From Anabaena sp. 4-3 (GTDB taxonomy: Bacteria > Cyanobacteriota > Cyanobacteriia > Cyanobacteriales > Nostocaceae): a DNA stretch of 64,000 nucleotides. A program made the translations under genes and the position numbers. This document shows, one piece after another, positions 34,703-43,431 of the stretch. The stretch lies in contig NZ_LUHJ01000047.1 in the NCBI RefSeq assembly GCF_001597745.1, positions 71,598 to 135,597 on the forward strand. The letters are read 5' to 3'. The notes under the pieces are model-generated. The model was not told the DNA's origin and searched no databases. It saw only the letters and a program-made list of their open reading frames with translations. Each line of letters begins with the position of its first letter. The first letter of the stretch is position 1.

Positions 34703-35654
34703 TTTTGAGTTGGTGCTGTGGGCGACAATTCCCACACTGGTATTTTTGGCATATTACTATTATCGTGCTGATTTTGCCCCACCTGTGAGACACTTATTGT
34801 TGTTCTTTGTGGTTGGGGCTATATCTGGTTTTGTTGCCCTTGGCTTACAAATAGTTTTTGAAAATATCGCTAATGCCATTGTAAACTGGCAACAAGTCCA
34901 GCGTTATCTTCCTGGCATTGCCCTCAGACAAATTATACAAATAGGCCCAATAGAAGAAGGTTGCAAGCTAGCCGCAGTCATTGTACCCACCTACTATTTT
35001 CAACGTCCCCATCGCCTACGCGCCAGCACTGTTTACTTATTTACCATAGCTGCGGCTTTAGGATTCACAGCCGAAGAAAACTGGATTTATTTATTTCATG
35101 GTACAGCATCCATCCTTGACCGCACAATCGGCACACCAGTCCATGCAATGTTTTCCGCACCTTGGGGCTATGCTTTAGGACTATATTTTGCGGCTAATGT
35201 GCGATTAAATCGCTACAAAAATTTAATTTTTCAGGCTTGGGTTAATTCTGTTATCTTTCACGCTTTGGTAAATGTCCTTTCTAGTGCTTGGCGTTACTCA
35301 CCACCTCTACAGTATCTCAGCTATGGTTTATTTCCTTTGCTGTTGTGGATGTTTTGGCGTATGGAAGGGTTATTTAGAAAGGTGCAGAACAAACCCCCAA
35401 TTAAATTAATATCTGGTAGAACATCTCAACATCGTTACTGGCAAAGGGGTTTAATATTCTTTGCCCTCATGTTAGGTGGTAATGCCATTTTTGGGTTATT
35501 TCTGTTAGCGAGAATTATCAGCCCTTTAAGGTTATCACAGCTTTTTTATCCTGATGTTTTATCGTTTATAGTCAGTCGGCTTTTACTTAATTCTGTTTTT
35601 GCAATTTTAGCTGGGTTAATTTATTGGTATTTGAGATATTCAGCCAGACATTGA
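34695..35654 (+). CDS. PrsW-family intramembrane metalloprotease
   Basis: About 319 residues from a GTG at 34695 (or a TTG at 34683), overlapping the upstream methyltransferase stop by eight bases, hence coupled. It is a multi-span protein with the PrsW motifs: GPIEEGCKLAAV (EE near residue 95), FTAEENWIYL (EEN, residue 130), PVHAMFSAPWGYALG (His, residue 155) and VIFHALVNVLSS (His, residue 198). The glutamates and histidines probably bind zinc inside the membrane. PrsW in Bacillus cuts an anti-sigma factor; the target here is unknown. The C-terminal region has three further hydrophobic spans. Confidence 0.9.
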   Translation: MADFELVLWATIPTLVFLAYYYYRADFAPPVRHLLLFFVVGAISGFVALGLQIVFENIANAIVNWQQVQRYLPGIALRQIIQIGPIEEGCKLAAVIVPTYYFQRPHRLRASTVYLFTIAAALGFTAEENWIYLFHGTASILDRTIGTPVHAMFSAPWGYALGLYFAANVRLNRYKNLIFQAWVNSVIFHALVNVLSSAWRYSPPLQYLSYGLFPLLLWMFWRMEGLFRKVQNKPPIKLISGRTSQHRYWQRGLIFFALMLGGNAIFGLFLLARIISPLRLSQLFYPDVLSFIVSRLLLNSVFAILAGLIYWYLRYSARH

Positions 35655-35867
35655 TTAAGTAAATCATAGATAAAATCAAATTCACAACCTCAAAGTCAGC
35701 AATTATGAATTACAAACTATTCATTATTAGAGGCTGTATTAGCAGTATTCTGGAAACAAGCCAACAACCTCACTAATGGCTGTCGAGATAAATCTTAACT
35801 TTACTTGAGTAAATACTGCTATCCAGCCTGATTTTCAGTTAGCGAAATCTTTACAATTAACAGAGTG

Positions 35868-36068
35868 TTAACTCAGCAGTCTTGTCACCCTGACATCATA
35901 TTCTGTACCATGAGGATGCTCGTATCTAGCTTGACTCCGAGCCATATAATCAGCTTTTTGTCTTGATTCTGCACTAATTTCGTATCGGGACGTTCCGCAT
36001 TGACAGCTACTGTTAGTTGTATCGGCAAATTCTTTGATATCAACTAACACCTCGTAAGTATGAACCAT
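35868..36068 (-). CDS. small conserved hypothetical protein
   Basis: A 66-residue protein beginning MVHTYEVLVDIKEFADT. This start was chosen because a perfect AGGAGGT ribosome-binding site (minus strand, complement at 36074-36080) lies six bases before the ATG; an upstream in-frame ATG at 36110 lacks such a site. It has CQCG near residue 25, ISAESRQKADYMARSQAR and a C-terminal YDVRVTRLL strand. The pattern suggests a small alpha-beta protein. No family is recognised. It converges with the PrsW gene, with 213 unremarkable bases between. Confidence 0.7.
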   Translation of the reverse strand: MVHTYEVLVDIKEFADTTNSSCQCGTSRYEISAESRQKADYMARSQARYEHPHGTEYDVRVTRLLS

Positions 36069-36110
36069 TTTGGCACCTCCTAGTGCTAATGGCAAACTGT
36101 AGGAATACAT

Positions 36111-36467
36111 TCCAGTATAGGTAGATAAAGAGTATCTGTTATCTCACGAATACAATTCTTTATCAAAAATCTAGACCATGCTCACTGTACTGCATGAAAA
36201 ATTTTCACCGTCAACCATGAGACTGTTTTTTTCTCTGCCTACCTACAAATCAGGAGACAGATAACCCGTCAATTCTATCAACCTCATCACTATAGAGAGA
36301 AATACACTCTCATTATATTACCGAAAACTCCAAAAATCTCTTCTGATTCCTCTCATCCTATTTATGAGTCATTCAGGTATTTTTAAATTACTCAATCAGT
36401 GCATCATTACGGCGACTAAATATAGTAAACCTGAACTTTTTGCAACCAAACAGAGGTATTCAAAGAA
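36111..36467. other. 357-base intergenic region
   Basis: The divergent gap between the genes at 35868 and 36468. No coding frame, repeat or strong hairpin was seen. It should hold promoters for both genes. Confidence 0.4.
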
Positions 36468-36968
36468 ATGATTAACCAAATCAATGCTTTAGAAACCTGT
36501 TGGTATATTTCTCCTCCTTGGGGACGAAAACTATCTATGCCAATATTTGGCTTATTAGAAAGAGTTTACGTGATGAATACTGATATTTTTGCTTATTGTT
36601 GCGGGATGCAGTGGGAACAAGAAGGATGGAATTATGCGATCGCCATTGGTAAAAACATTATCTATACATCAGGAAGCGAAATCACGGGTACTGGTAGGCT
36701 ACACCTTGTAACTCCCGAAAAACCTGTTTTTAGACTGGGGGAGTTAGTTGAGTTTCGCTTTGCTGGCAACATTCCAAAACTGCGGACAGTGCTTGGTATT
36801 CAGCTAATTAACCAATCATGGTTTTATGTCATCGAATGGAAATCACCCACCATTGATGATACTGTCACCTCTAGGAATTGGAACACTGACTGTAGTCATT
36901 CTTGTTTAAGCGATCGCTTGGCATGGGTGACTGACTACGACTTAATGAAGATTAAGGATTGGGATTAG
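36468..36968 (+). CDS. DUF1392-like hypothetical protein
   Basis: A 166-residue protein starting MINQINALETCWYISPPWG, followed by MQWEQEGWNYAIAI near residue 48, FRLGELVEFRF near residue 88 and LGIQLINQSWFYVIEWKSPT near residue 108, then a polar tail ending WVTDYDLMKIKDWD. The length and pattern fit DUF1392, a family of Nostoc-type cyanobacteria with no known function (family assignment from memory). A beta-rich fold is suggested by the alternating hydrophobic runs. It stands alone. Confidence 0.7.
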   Translation: MINQINALETCWYISPPWGRKLSMPIFGLLERVYVMNTDIFAYCCGMQWEQEGWNYAIAIGKNIIYTSGSEITGTGRLHLVTPEKPVFRLGELVEFRFAGNIPKLRTVLGIQLINQSWFYVIEWKSPTIDDTVTSRNWNTDCSHSCLSDRLAWVTDYDLMKIKDWD

Positions 36969-37325
36969 TCTAGCAACTTATGTCTAAATATTTAATTAAC
37001 AATTCAGATAGAAATTTTGAGAGAATGCCTAATAATTACCACACAACGAAAACTAAAGACGTTTTGTAACAATAACTGATAATTTATCTGCGTTCATCTG
37101 CGTTCATCTGCGTTCAATTCTAACTGACTGTACCTCACTTGAATTAATTCCCTGACTCAAACCAACGTAATCAAATAGTATAACTCATGACCAAATCAAT
37201 GAAATTGCACTGAGTTTTTATATAGTTTTTTCGCGAAATCTCCCGTTTATGTCGCCATTTGAGCTATATTGTCAGCTATTTCCCAGATATGATCAAAGCG
37301 CAGACTGCTGAATTTTCGTAAATCT
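36969..37325. other. 357-base intergenic region with decamer repeat
   Basis: No coding frame. Three exact tandem copies of ATCTGCGTTC lie at 37086-37115. The rest is unremarkable; the sequence before 37326 should hold the promoter of the metallochaperone gene. Confidence 0.5.
37086..37115. repeat. three tandem copies of a decamer (ATCTGCGTTC)
   Basis: Exact decamer copies start at 37086, 37096 and 37106. The unit differs from the heptamer repeats elsewhere in the window. Confidence 0.85.
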
Positions 37326-37520
37326 ATGACAATTAACCTCACAGTTCCCAACATGGCTTGTTCTGTTTGTGCAAGCAAAATTACTAATGCAGTAAAATCA
37401 GTTGATGCTGAGGCGATAGTTGAAGCTGATCCACAGACTAAACTTGTTAATGTAGAATCAACAGCATCAGAAACAGCTATTAAAGATGCTTTAGCTGCTG
37501 CTGGCTATCCAGTAGCTTAA
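37326..37520 (+). CDS. heavy-metal-binding chaperone (Atx1-like)
   Basis: A 64-residue HMA-domain protein. The metal site is MACSVC (M-x-C-x-x-C) at residues 10-15 in the first loop, followed by the helix ASKITNAVKSVDA and the strand LVNVESTA, with AAAGYPVA at the C-terminus. It matches cyanobacterial ScAtx1-type copper chaperones that bring copper(I) to P-type ATPases for plastocyanin and oxidase; specificity is inferred. A hairpin terminator follows. Confidence 0.92.
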   Translation: MTINLTVPNMACSVCASKITNAVKSVDAEAIVEADPQTKLVNVESTASETAIKDALAAAGYPVA

Positions 37521-37550
37521 TTTTTTCTACAGAGTATTACTATATATTCA

Positions 37551-37582
37551 TAACCCTGATGTCTTTGAGATATCGGGGTTAT
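37551..37582 (+). terminator. hairpin terminator after the metallochaperone gene
   Basis: Arms TAACCCTGAT and ATCGGGGTTA pair (one G-T pair), followed by TTTGTTTTG. It lies 30 bases after the stop. Confidence 0.65.
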
Positions 37583-37591
37583 TTGTTTTGC

Positions 37592-37612
37592 TAAGGACTA
37601 AAGTCCTTACTA
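37592..37612. repeat. dispersed palindrome, copy 3 (AAGGACTAAAGTCCTT core)
   Basis: The third copy of the palindrome seen at 30077 and 33673, directly after the metallochaperone terminator. All three copies lie within 7.6 kb. Confidence 0.75.
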
Positions 37613-37788
37613 CTAACTTGTTTTTTTTCACAAGTTGTCTGCTTGTAGTCTTAACTAAAATTTCTCGCCATACAAGCAGATTATTTCAATTGTGTATTTT
37701 AGCATTACCGTACTCAAAATAACTGTTTTGTGAATCTCCTCATGCTATTTGTAAAGCAACCGCTTCACTGAACAGTGAAACCTAAAAA

Positions 37789-38871
37789 ATGGATGACAAT
37801 TCTCTACACATTAGACCAACTCTAAAACCTAAAACTTTCAATAATCCAGAACGTTTTATTGAAGGTTGGTATTGGGTAATACCATCTCAAAATTTGCTTG
37901 TAGGTGAGGTAAAACCTTTAACAATTTTGGGCAGAAAATTAGTAATTTATCGTGGTGAAGACAAACAACCCGTAATTGCAGATGCTTACTGTCCACACAT
38001 GGGTGCTGACTTGGCAGAAGGTACTGTAGAAGGTAATGAATTACGCTGTGGTTTTCACCAATGGAAGTTTAACTATCAGGGTATATGTGTAGAAATTCCC
38101 TGTTTAGAAGAACCCCTACCTTTAAAGTTGAAAACTTGGCCGACAGCCGAAAAATACGGCTTAATTTGGGTTTGGACTGGCGAAAATCCTAGACAACCTA
38201 TACCATTTGTGCCAGAGTTAGAATTTCATGACTGTGAAAGTGTTCTGGGTTCACGGTTTGTAATTAACTGTCACCCTCATGTATTCATGGTTAATTCTAT
38301 TGATATTCAACATTTTCATGTTGTTGATAAATTGCCTTTAGATATTAGTTTTGAAAAACAGGAACTCAATCAAAATGCCATTATTTTTACTAAACCTAGA
38401 CACAACAATAAACAGACTGGTTTCTTTAAATTGTTGCGTTCTTACAAGAAAAATTTTTACAGTATTTCCTATTGGTATGGTAGCACCTTTACTGTTAGCG
38501 TTGGTACAGATTCATTACATTTACATATCATGTTAACTTTACGAATGCTTGAGGGGGGTAAATCGGAAATTCAAACTATATTTTTAACTAAGAAGCGTAA
38601 AGGTTTAAGAGGTTGGTTATCCAATAATTTGGTGCTGTGGTTAACTAATATTGTTGTGCAGCATTTAATTAAGGATAATGCTACAATTTTACAGACGATG
38701 AATTTTGATTTAAAGTCTCCGACTAAGGTCGATGTGTCTATTATGCAGTTAATTAAGCATTTGGAACTGCAAAAACCTTTGCGTTGGAAGACTTGGATAT
38801 TGGCGCGATCGCCTGAAGCAGAAACGCGAGAAAATCAAGCTAAATGGCGTGATGATATGTCTAATGACTAA
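37789..38871 (+). CDS. Rieske non-haem iron oxygenase, alpha-subunit type
   Basis: A 360-residue oxygenase. The Rieske [2Fe-2S] site is complete: CPHMGADLAEG near residue 66 and CGFHQWKF near residue 85. The catalytic domain has NSIDIQHFHVVDKLP near residue 167; the expected mononuclear-iron pattern is N-x2-D-x2-H-x4-H, but the second histidine position is Asp (GAT). A histidine two residues after the first (HFH) may stand in. The C-terminus is soluble and ends DDMSND. Homologues act on sterols, chlorophyll breakdown products or carotenoids; the substrate here is unknown. A terminator hairpin follows. Confidence 0.88.
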   Translation: MDDNSLHIRPTLKPKTFNNPERFIEGWYWVIPSQNLLVGEVKPLTILGRKLVIYRGEDKQPVIADAYCPHMGADLAEGTVEGNELRCGFHQWKFNYQGICVEIPCLEEPLPLKLKTWPTAEKYGLIWVWTGENPRQPIPFVPELEFHDCESVLGSRFVINCHPHVFMVNSIDIQHFHVVDKLPLDISFEKQELNQNAIIFTKPRHNNKQTGFFKLLRSYKKNFYSISYWYGSTFTVSVGTDSLHLHIMLTLRMLEGGKSEIQTIFLTKKRKGLRGWLSNNLVLWLTNIVVQHLIKDNATILQTMNFDLKSPTKVDVSIMQLIKHLELQKPLRWKTWILARSPEAETRENQAKWRDDMSND

Positions 38872-38876
38872 AAAAT

Positions 38877-38916
38877 AAAAAGTAAAAAGTGCCTCAACAT
38901 GACTTTTTACTTTTTT
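38877..38916 (+). terminator. A/T-stem terminator after the Rieske gene
   Basis: AAAAAGTAAAAAGT (38877-38890) pairs with ACTTTTTACTTTTT (38902-38915) around an 11-base loop, ending in a T-run. It starts six bases after the stop codon. Confidence 0.75.
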
Positions 38917-39324
38917 CAACAGGCAATTGCACCCATAAAAAGAAGTGGCAAAGCCACTTCACATTTCCCAGGTAGAACCTAACAATGAGTATAACGACTG
39001 GAGAAATTTAAAATCGTATAAATTGACACCAATTGTTGAGAGAATGGAGTTGAGAGGTAGGGTTGAAGTTTTAAACGCGGAGGGGCGCGGAGGTAAACGC
39101 AGAGGTACGCGGAGAGTTAAGAACTTCGTTGTTAATTTGTCTGAAGGGTAAGTGTCCCCGAAATTCCTTAATTTTGAATTTTGAATTGATTTATCCCCCA
39201 ATCCCCAATCCCCAATCCCCAATCCCCAATCCCCAATCCCCATCCCCCAATCCCCAGTCCCCAATCCCCTATAATGAAAAATGTGATATAGTGTCTTTTC
39301 TCTCCTCTCAATTACCCTAGGTTT
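38917..39324. other. intergenic region with degenerate and tandem repeats
   Basis: No gene is supported; frames seen here are made of repeats. It holds ACGCGGAGG-like degenerate repeats at about 39076-39116, TTTGAATT-type runs near 39172 and the CCCCAAT array at 39195-39269, then the der promoter region. Confidence 0.6.
39195..39269. repeat. CCCCAAT tandem heptamer array
   Basis: About ten near-perfect copies of the heptamer CCCCAAT with CCCCAGT and CCCCCAAT variants. This class (CCCCRRT) is a known short tandem repeat of heterocystous cyanobacteria. It lies about 55 bases upstream of der. Confidence 0.9.
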
Positions 39325-40686
39325 ATGGGACTGCCAATTGTTGCTATTATCGGTCGCCCAAATGTGGGCAAATCTACCCTGGTTAATCGACTCGCCGGGG
39401 AACAAACGGCGATTGTCCATGATGAACCGGGTGTAACGCGCGATCGCACTTATCTACCAGCCTATTGGGGCGATCGCGAGTTTTTAGTGGTAGACACTGG
39501 TGGGTTAGTATTTAACGATGATACGGAATTTCTCCCCCTGATTCGTCAACAAGCATTAGCAGCCCTTTCTGAAGCTAGTGCGGCTATTTTTGTTGTTAAT
39601 GGTCAAACAGGGCCTAACTCGGCTGATGAAGAAATCGCCGAATGGTTACGTCAACAGCCAGTCCCTGTGTTACTGGCGGTGAATAAGTGCGAATCCCCAG
39701 AACAAGGATTAATTCAAGCTGCGGAATTTTGGCAACTGGGTTTAGGTGAACCATACCCCATTTCGGCAATTCATGGCAACGGTACAGGTGATTTACTCGA
39801 TGAACTCATTAAACACATCCCCGTCGTTACCGATGTCCCGGAAAATAATGAAATTAAAATTGCTATTGTCGGACGGCCTAATGTTGGTAAGTCTAGTTTA
39901 TTGAATGCTTTCGTGGGTGAAGAAAGGGTGATTGTTAGTCCGATTTCTGGAACCACCCGCGATGCAATTGATACTTTTCTCGAACGAGACGGGCAAGCTT
40001 ACCGTCTGATTGACACCGCCGGAATTCGCAAAAAGAAAAATGTGGAATACGGGACGGAATTCTTTAGTATTAATCGCGCTTTTAAAGCAATTCGTCGCGC
40101 AGATGTGGTTTTATTAGTCTTAGATGCTTTAGATGGTGTCACTGACCAAGACCAAAAATTAGCCGGGCGGATTATTGAAGAAGGTCGCGCTTGTGTTATA
40201 GTCGTTAATAAGTGGGATGCTGTCGAAAAAGACTCCTATACGATTTACGACTACGAAAAAAATCTCGAAGCTAGACTACATTTCACCGAATGGGCAGACA
40301 CTATCTATGTCAGTGCCTTAACCGGACAACGGGTAGAAAAGATTTTAGCATTGGTAAATCAAGGGGCGGCGGAACATAAACGCCGGGTGAGTACCTCGGT
40401 AATTAACGAAGTTTTAGAAGATGCGGTGAGATGGCATTCTCCCCCAACCTCACGCAGTGGCAAACAAGGCAGAATTTATTACGGTACGCAAGTCAGCACT
40501 CAACCGCCTACCATTGCCCTATTCGTCAATGATGCTAAACGCTTCAATGATAACTATCGCCGTTACATTGAAAGACAATTCCGCGAACAACTCGGTTTTA
40601 AGGGGACTCCCATTCGTTTGTTATGGCGGAGTAAAAAAGTCAGGGATATGGAAGTTGGTAGCACCAACCGCGCAACTCGCGTTTAA
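39325..40686 (+). CDS. der: ribosome biogenesis GTPase Der (EngA)
   Basis: A 453-residue protein with the two tandem G domains that define Der. Domain 1: [14 protein letters not shown] (residue 10), DTGG and NKCE. Domain 2: [14 protein letters not shown] (near 183), [13 protein letters not shown] and NKWD. The C-terminal KH-like domain follows, with [28 protein letters not shown]. Der acts in assembly of the 50S ribosomal subunit and is essential in most bacteria. Length and order are normal. The next gene (EcfT-like) lies 83 bases downstream on the same strand. Confidence 0.98.
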   Translation: MGLPIVAIIGRPNVGKSTLVNRLAGEQTAIVHDEPGVTRDRTYLPAYWGDREFLVVDTGGLVFNDDTEFLPLIRQQALAALSEASAAIFVVNGQTGPNSADEEIAEWLRQQPVPVLLAVNKCESPEQGLIQAAEFWQLGLGEPYPISAIHGNGTGDLLDELIKHIPVVTDVPENNEIKIAIVGRPNVGKSSLLNAFVGEERVIVSPISGTTRDAIDTFLERDGQAYRLIDTAGIRKKKNVEYGTEFFSINRAFKAIRRADVVLLVLDALDGVTDQDQKLAGRIIEEGRACVIVVNKWDAVEKDSYTIYDYEKNLEARLHFTEWADTIYVSALTGQRVEKILALVNQGAAEHKRRVSTSVINEVLEDAVRWHSPPTSRSGKQGRIYYGTQVSTQPPTIALFVNDAKRFNDNYRRYIERQFREQLGFKGTPIRLLWRSKKVRDMEVGSTNRATRV

Positions 40687-40769
40687 GATGGGTTAGTAGT
40701 CAGTGGTCAATGGTGAAGTTAGTTATAACTATTGAATGTTGACTATTGACTATTGAGTGTTAACTTAAC

Positions 40770-41693
40770 ATGGATTTACTGCGATCGCTACCTCTAGGGC
40801 TTTATCTCGAACAACCTCAAACTTGGCTGCACAAACTCGATCCACGAGTTAAGTTTATCTGGTTGATGAGCTTTTTGACCAGTTACAGTTTCGCTAATAA
40901 TCAATGGCGTGTATTACTGGTAGCACTATTGATTATCTTTACCTTAATTGCCAGAATTCCCCGTCGAGTATGGCAGCAACAGATGGGCTGGTTATTAACA
41001 TTAGCATTTTTAGTGTTTGCGATCGCAGCTATCAGTCCCGATGGCTTACGTGTAGATTATCAGCCACGCCTACCAGTTAACGCCCAAATTCTTCAGCCAG
41101 CTAACACTAATAATTCTCCAGATGTTGCCGAAGCAGTCACCAGTAGCACAGGTTATAGCTATGTTTTATTTCAAAAAGGCCCTGTAAAAGTTACTCGCCG
41201 TTCACTAGATTTAGCAACGCGCTTGAGTACGATTTTGTTTACTGTCATCTACAGCACTAACTTATATCTTCTCACAACCGCGCCAGAAGAAATCACGGCT
41301 AGTATAGAAAGTTTAATGCAACCTCTGAGACGATTTAAAATACCTGTCACCGAAATTACATTAACTTTAACTTTATCTTTACGCTTTATTCCCTTAGTCT
41401 TAGAAGAAGTGCAGAATTTAGTCCGTTCCGTGATGACAAGGGCGATTAATTGGAAAAAATTAGGTTTAAAAGGTGCTTTTAAAGTTTGGATGATTGTCGC
41501 CGAAAGATTATTAGAAAATTTACTTTTACGTGCCGAACAAATGGCTAGCGCGATGATGGTACGTGGTTTTACCAGTCCCAACGAACACCGAGTACCCTGG
41601 CATGATTTACGTTTAAAATCATGGGATTGGCTAGCGATCGCTACTTTAACCCTATTCTGGGGAGTCAGACTAGCTTTAGGCAATCAAGTTTAA
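40770..41693 (+). CDS. ECF transporter T component (CbiQ/EcfT family)
   Basis: A 307-residue membrane protein with about five hydrophobic segments. The family coupling motifs are seen in ERLLENLLLRAEQMASAMMVRGF near residue 250 (A/R-rich helices that dock on the ATPases), and LDPRVKFIWLMSFLTSYSF near the N-terminus is typical. It is the shared transmembrane subunit of energy-coupling-factor vitamin or metal importers. No S component or ATPase gene is adjacent, so it probably works with subunits encoded elsewhere. A stretch at residues 90-130 (loop with LPVNAQILQPANTNNSPDV) is longer than in many EcfT proteins. Confidence 0.9.
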   Translation: MDLLRSLPLGLYLEQPQTWLHKLDPRVKFIWLMSFLTSYSFANNQWRVLLVALLIIFTLIARIPRRVWQQQMGWLLTLAFLVFAIAAISPDGLRVDYQPRLPVNAQILQPANTNNSPDVAEAVTSSTGYSYVLFQKGPVKVTRRSLDLATRLSTILFTVIYSTNLYLLTTAPEEITASIESLMQPLRRFKIPVTEITLTLTLSLRFIPLVLEEVQNLVRSVMTRAINWKKLGLKGAFKVWMIVAERLLENLLLRAEQMASAMMVRGFTSPNEHRVPWHDLRLKSWDWLAIATLTLFWGVRLALGNQV

Positions 41694-41763
41694 GGAAACA
41701 ATGAGAGTGTTGACTGTTGACTGGGGAGAAGAACTTTTACCAGCGACTAATAACTAATGACTA

Positions 41764-41928
41764 AGAGGATGTCTGAGAAGTTAAGAAGGATACTAAAAAC
41801 CCCTCTCCAAACCTCTCCCCTGCAAGGAGAGAGGCTTTTAAACCCCCCATCCCTACCAGGGAAGGGGGGCTGGGGGGTTAGGTTTAAGAGACTTTGCTGT
41901 TAATAACAATACTTTTCAGACATCCTCT
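41764..41928. mobile_element. MITE-like element within TGACTAA repeats
   Basis: The 18-base terminal inverted repeats AGAGGATGTCTGAGAAGT (41764-41781) and its complement at 41911-41928 match at 17 of 18 positions. The 165-base unit has a G/C-rich interior, with CCTCTCC/GGAGAGG hairpins, and no coding frame. TGACTAA repeats lie on both sides, as if the element had inserted in them. It is probably moved by a transposase encoded elsewhere. Confidence 0.8.
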
Positions 41929-41930
41929 CA

Positions 41931-41993
41931 TGACTAATAACTAATGACTAATAACTAATGACTAATGACCAATGACTAATAACTAATGACTAT
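41931..41993. repeat. TGACTAA tandem heptamer array
   Basis: Repeated TGACTAA/TAACTAA units continue up to the start codon of the next gene, where ATGACTATT starts at 41986. A matching degenerate array is at 41741-41763 and at 40689-40766. Confidence 0.85.
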
Positions 41994-43431
41994 TATGTGG
42001 TATTGGCGATCGCTTCCATTAGAAAATCGTACTGGTTCAGAAATTTTCTCTGCCCTATTTCACCCCAAAACTACACCCGGAATCGCTACACTCTTAGAAA
42101 GTCCCTACCCCACACCCACCAACCAACCCCAACTCAGTCGCTATTCTATTTGTGCCGGCGCGCCTCGGATAATCAACGGAGTCCCCCAGATGTGGACACC
42201 AAAATTAGGGCGTATTCTGCCTTTTCTACAGGAATTGTTGCAATCTAGAGGACAAAGTAGCAATTCTCCCCCTGCTTCCCCTGCCTCCCCTGCCTCCCCT
42301 GCTGCCTTATCCCCCCCACCCACACACCTCCCCTTCATCGGTGGTTGGCTAGGATGGCTAGGTTATGATGTCGCCTGGGAAATTGAACAACTACCCCACA
42401 ACAAAGTTGACTCTTTACCGTTTCCTGTGGCTTTTTGGTATGAACCAGATACTTTTGCCGTCTTAGATCATACACAACAAATTCTCTGGTTAGCCGCTAG
42501 TAATCTTACTGAGTTAGATGAGTTAGAATGGCGTTTAGTTAACACAGATACAGTCAATTCCCTTCAGTACGTCACCCCAGCATCCTCTTATCCGGTGGCA
42601 CCGAAATTTTTCACATCTCAAGCAGATTATGAGACATCTGTCAATAGGGCGAAAAAATATATTCAAGCCGGGGACATCTTTCAAGCAAACCTATCTTTGC
42701 GATTTGCGGCGACTACCTCGGCTGATGGCTGGTTAATTTACCAAGCGTTACACAAAATCAATCCTTCACCCTTTGCGAGTTATTGGCGCACCCCTTGGGG
42801 AGAAGTCATCAGCTGTTCCCCAGAACGGTTAGTCATGTTGCAAAATAGACAAGCCCAAACCAGACCCATCGCCGGGACGCGATCGCGTGGTATAACTCCA
42901 GAACAAGATCAGCAATTAGCGCAAGAACTCCTCAGCAACACCAAAGAACGAGCAGAACACATCATGCTGGTAGATTTGGAACGGAACGATTTAGGGCGAG
43001 TTTGTGAATGGGGAACAGTCAGCGTCAATGAATTACTGACGATAGAGAGATATAGTCATGTGATGCACCTAGTGAGTAATGTTAAAGGAAAATTGAGAAG
43101 CGATCGCACCCCCATAGACTTAATTCGTGCCTTATTCCCCGGTGGTACAATTACAGGCTGTCCTAAAGTCCGTTGTATGGAAATTATCGAAGAATTAGAA
43201 CCCGTGCGCCGCAGTTTATTTTATGGTTCTTGTGGCTATTTAGATGCGCGAGGCAACCTAGACTTAAATATTTTCATCCGCACCCTACTACTAACCCCCC
43301 ACTCCCCACACAACACCGTCTGGGGGCAAGTAGGCGCGGGCATAGTTGCCGACAGCAACCCGGAAAAAGAATGGTATGAATCTCTGCACAAAGCCCAAGC
43401 GCAGCTAGCCGCCTTGAAAATTGTCACGTAG
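41986..43431 (+). CDS. pabB: chorismate-binding enzyme, PabB/TrpE family
   Basis: A 481-residue protein (478 if the second ATG at 41995 is used). The catalytic part is complete: FQANLSLRF near residue 232, ISCSPERLVML, TRPIAGTRSRG near residue 292, HIMLVDLERNDLGRV near 325, HVMHLVSNVKG near 355, LFPGGTITGCPKVRCMEIIEELEP near 380 and GQVGAGIVADSNPEKE near 450. Para-aminobenzoate synthase component I is the likelier role, because no glutaminase or tryptophan gene is next to it, but anthranilate synthase cannot be excluded. Residues 94-110 (PPASPASPASPAALSPPP) are encoded by the same CCCCTGC repeat found between genes. Confidence 0.9.
   Translation: MTIMWYWRSLPLENRTGSEIFSALFHPKTTPGIATLLESPYPTPTNQPQLSRYSICAGAPRIINGVPQMWTPKLGRILPFLQELLQSRGQSSNSPPASPASPASPAALSPPPTHLPFIGGWLGWLGYDVAWEIEQLPHNKVDSLPFPVAFWYEPDTFAVLDHTQQILWLAASNLTELDELEWRLVNTDTVNSLQYVTPASSYPVAPKFFTSQADYETSVNRAKKYIQAGDIFQANLSLRFAATTSADGWLIYQALHKINPSPFASYWRTPWGEVISCSPERLVMLQNRQAQTRPIAGTRSRGITPEQDQQLAQELLSNTKERAEHIMLVDLERNDLGRVCEWGTVSVNELLTIERYSHVMHLVSNVKGKLRSDRTPIDLIRALFPGGTITGCPKVRCMEIIEELEPVRRSLFYGSCGYLDARGNLDLNIFIRTLLLTPHSPHNTVWGQVGAGIVADSNPEKEWYESLHKAQAQLAALKIVT
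42265..42318. repeat. CCCCTGCCT repeat inside pabB
   Basis: Tandem CTCCCCTGC-type units within the coding sequence, in phase with the reading frame, giving the Pro-Ala-Ser repeat. The same unit forms intergenic arrays at 45057, 47086 and 59733. Confidence 0.85.

Noticed and set aside
39195-39269. CRISPR array candidate
   Set aside because: Units are heptamers without spacers and no cas genes are present; these are short tandem repeats.
38945-39420. Frames on both strands with Gly-Asp-Trp-Gly or Pro-Asn-Pro-Gln repeats
   Set aside because: The peptides are direct translations of the CCCCAAT and degenerate ACGCGGAGG repeats.
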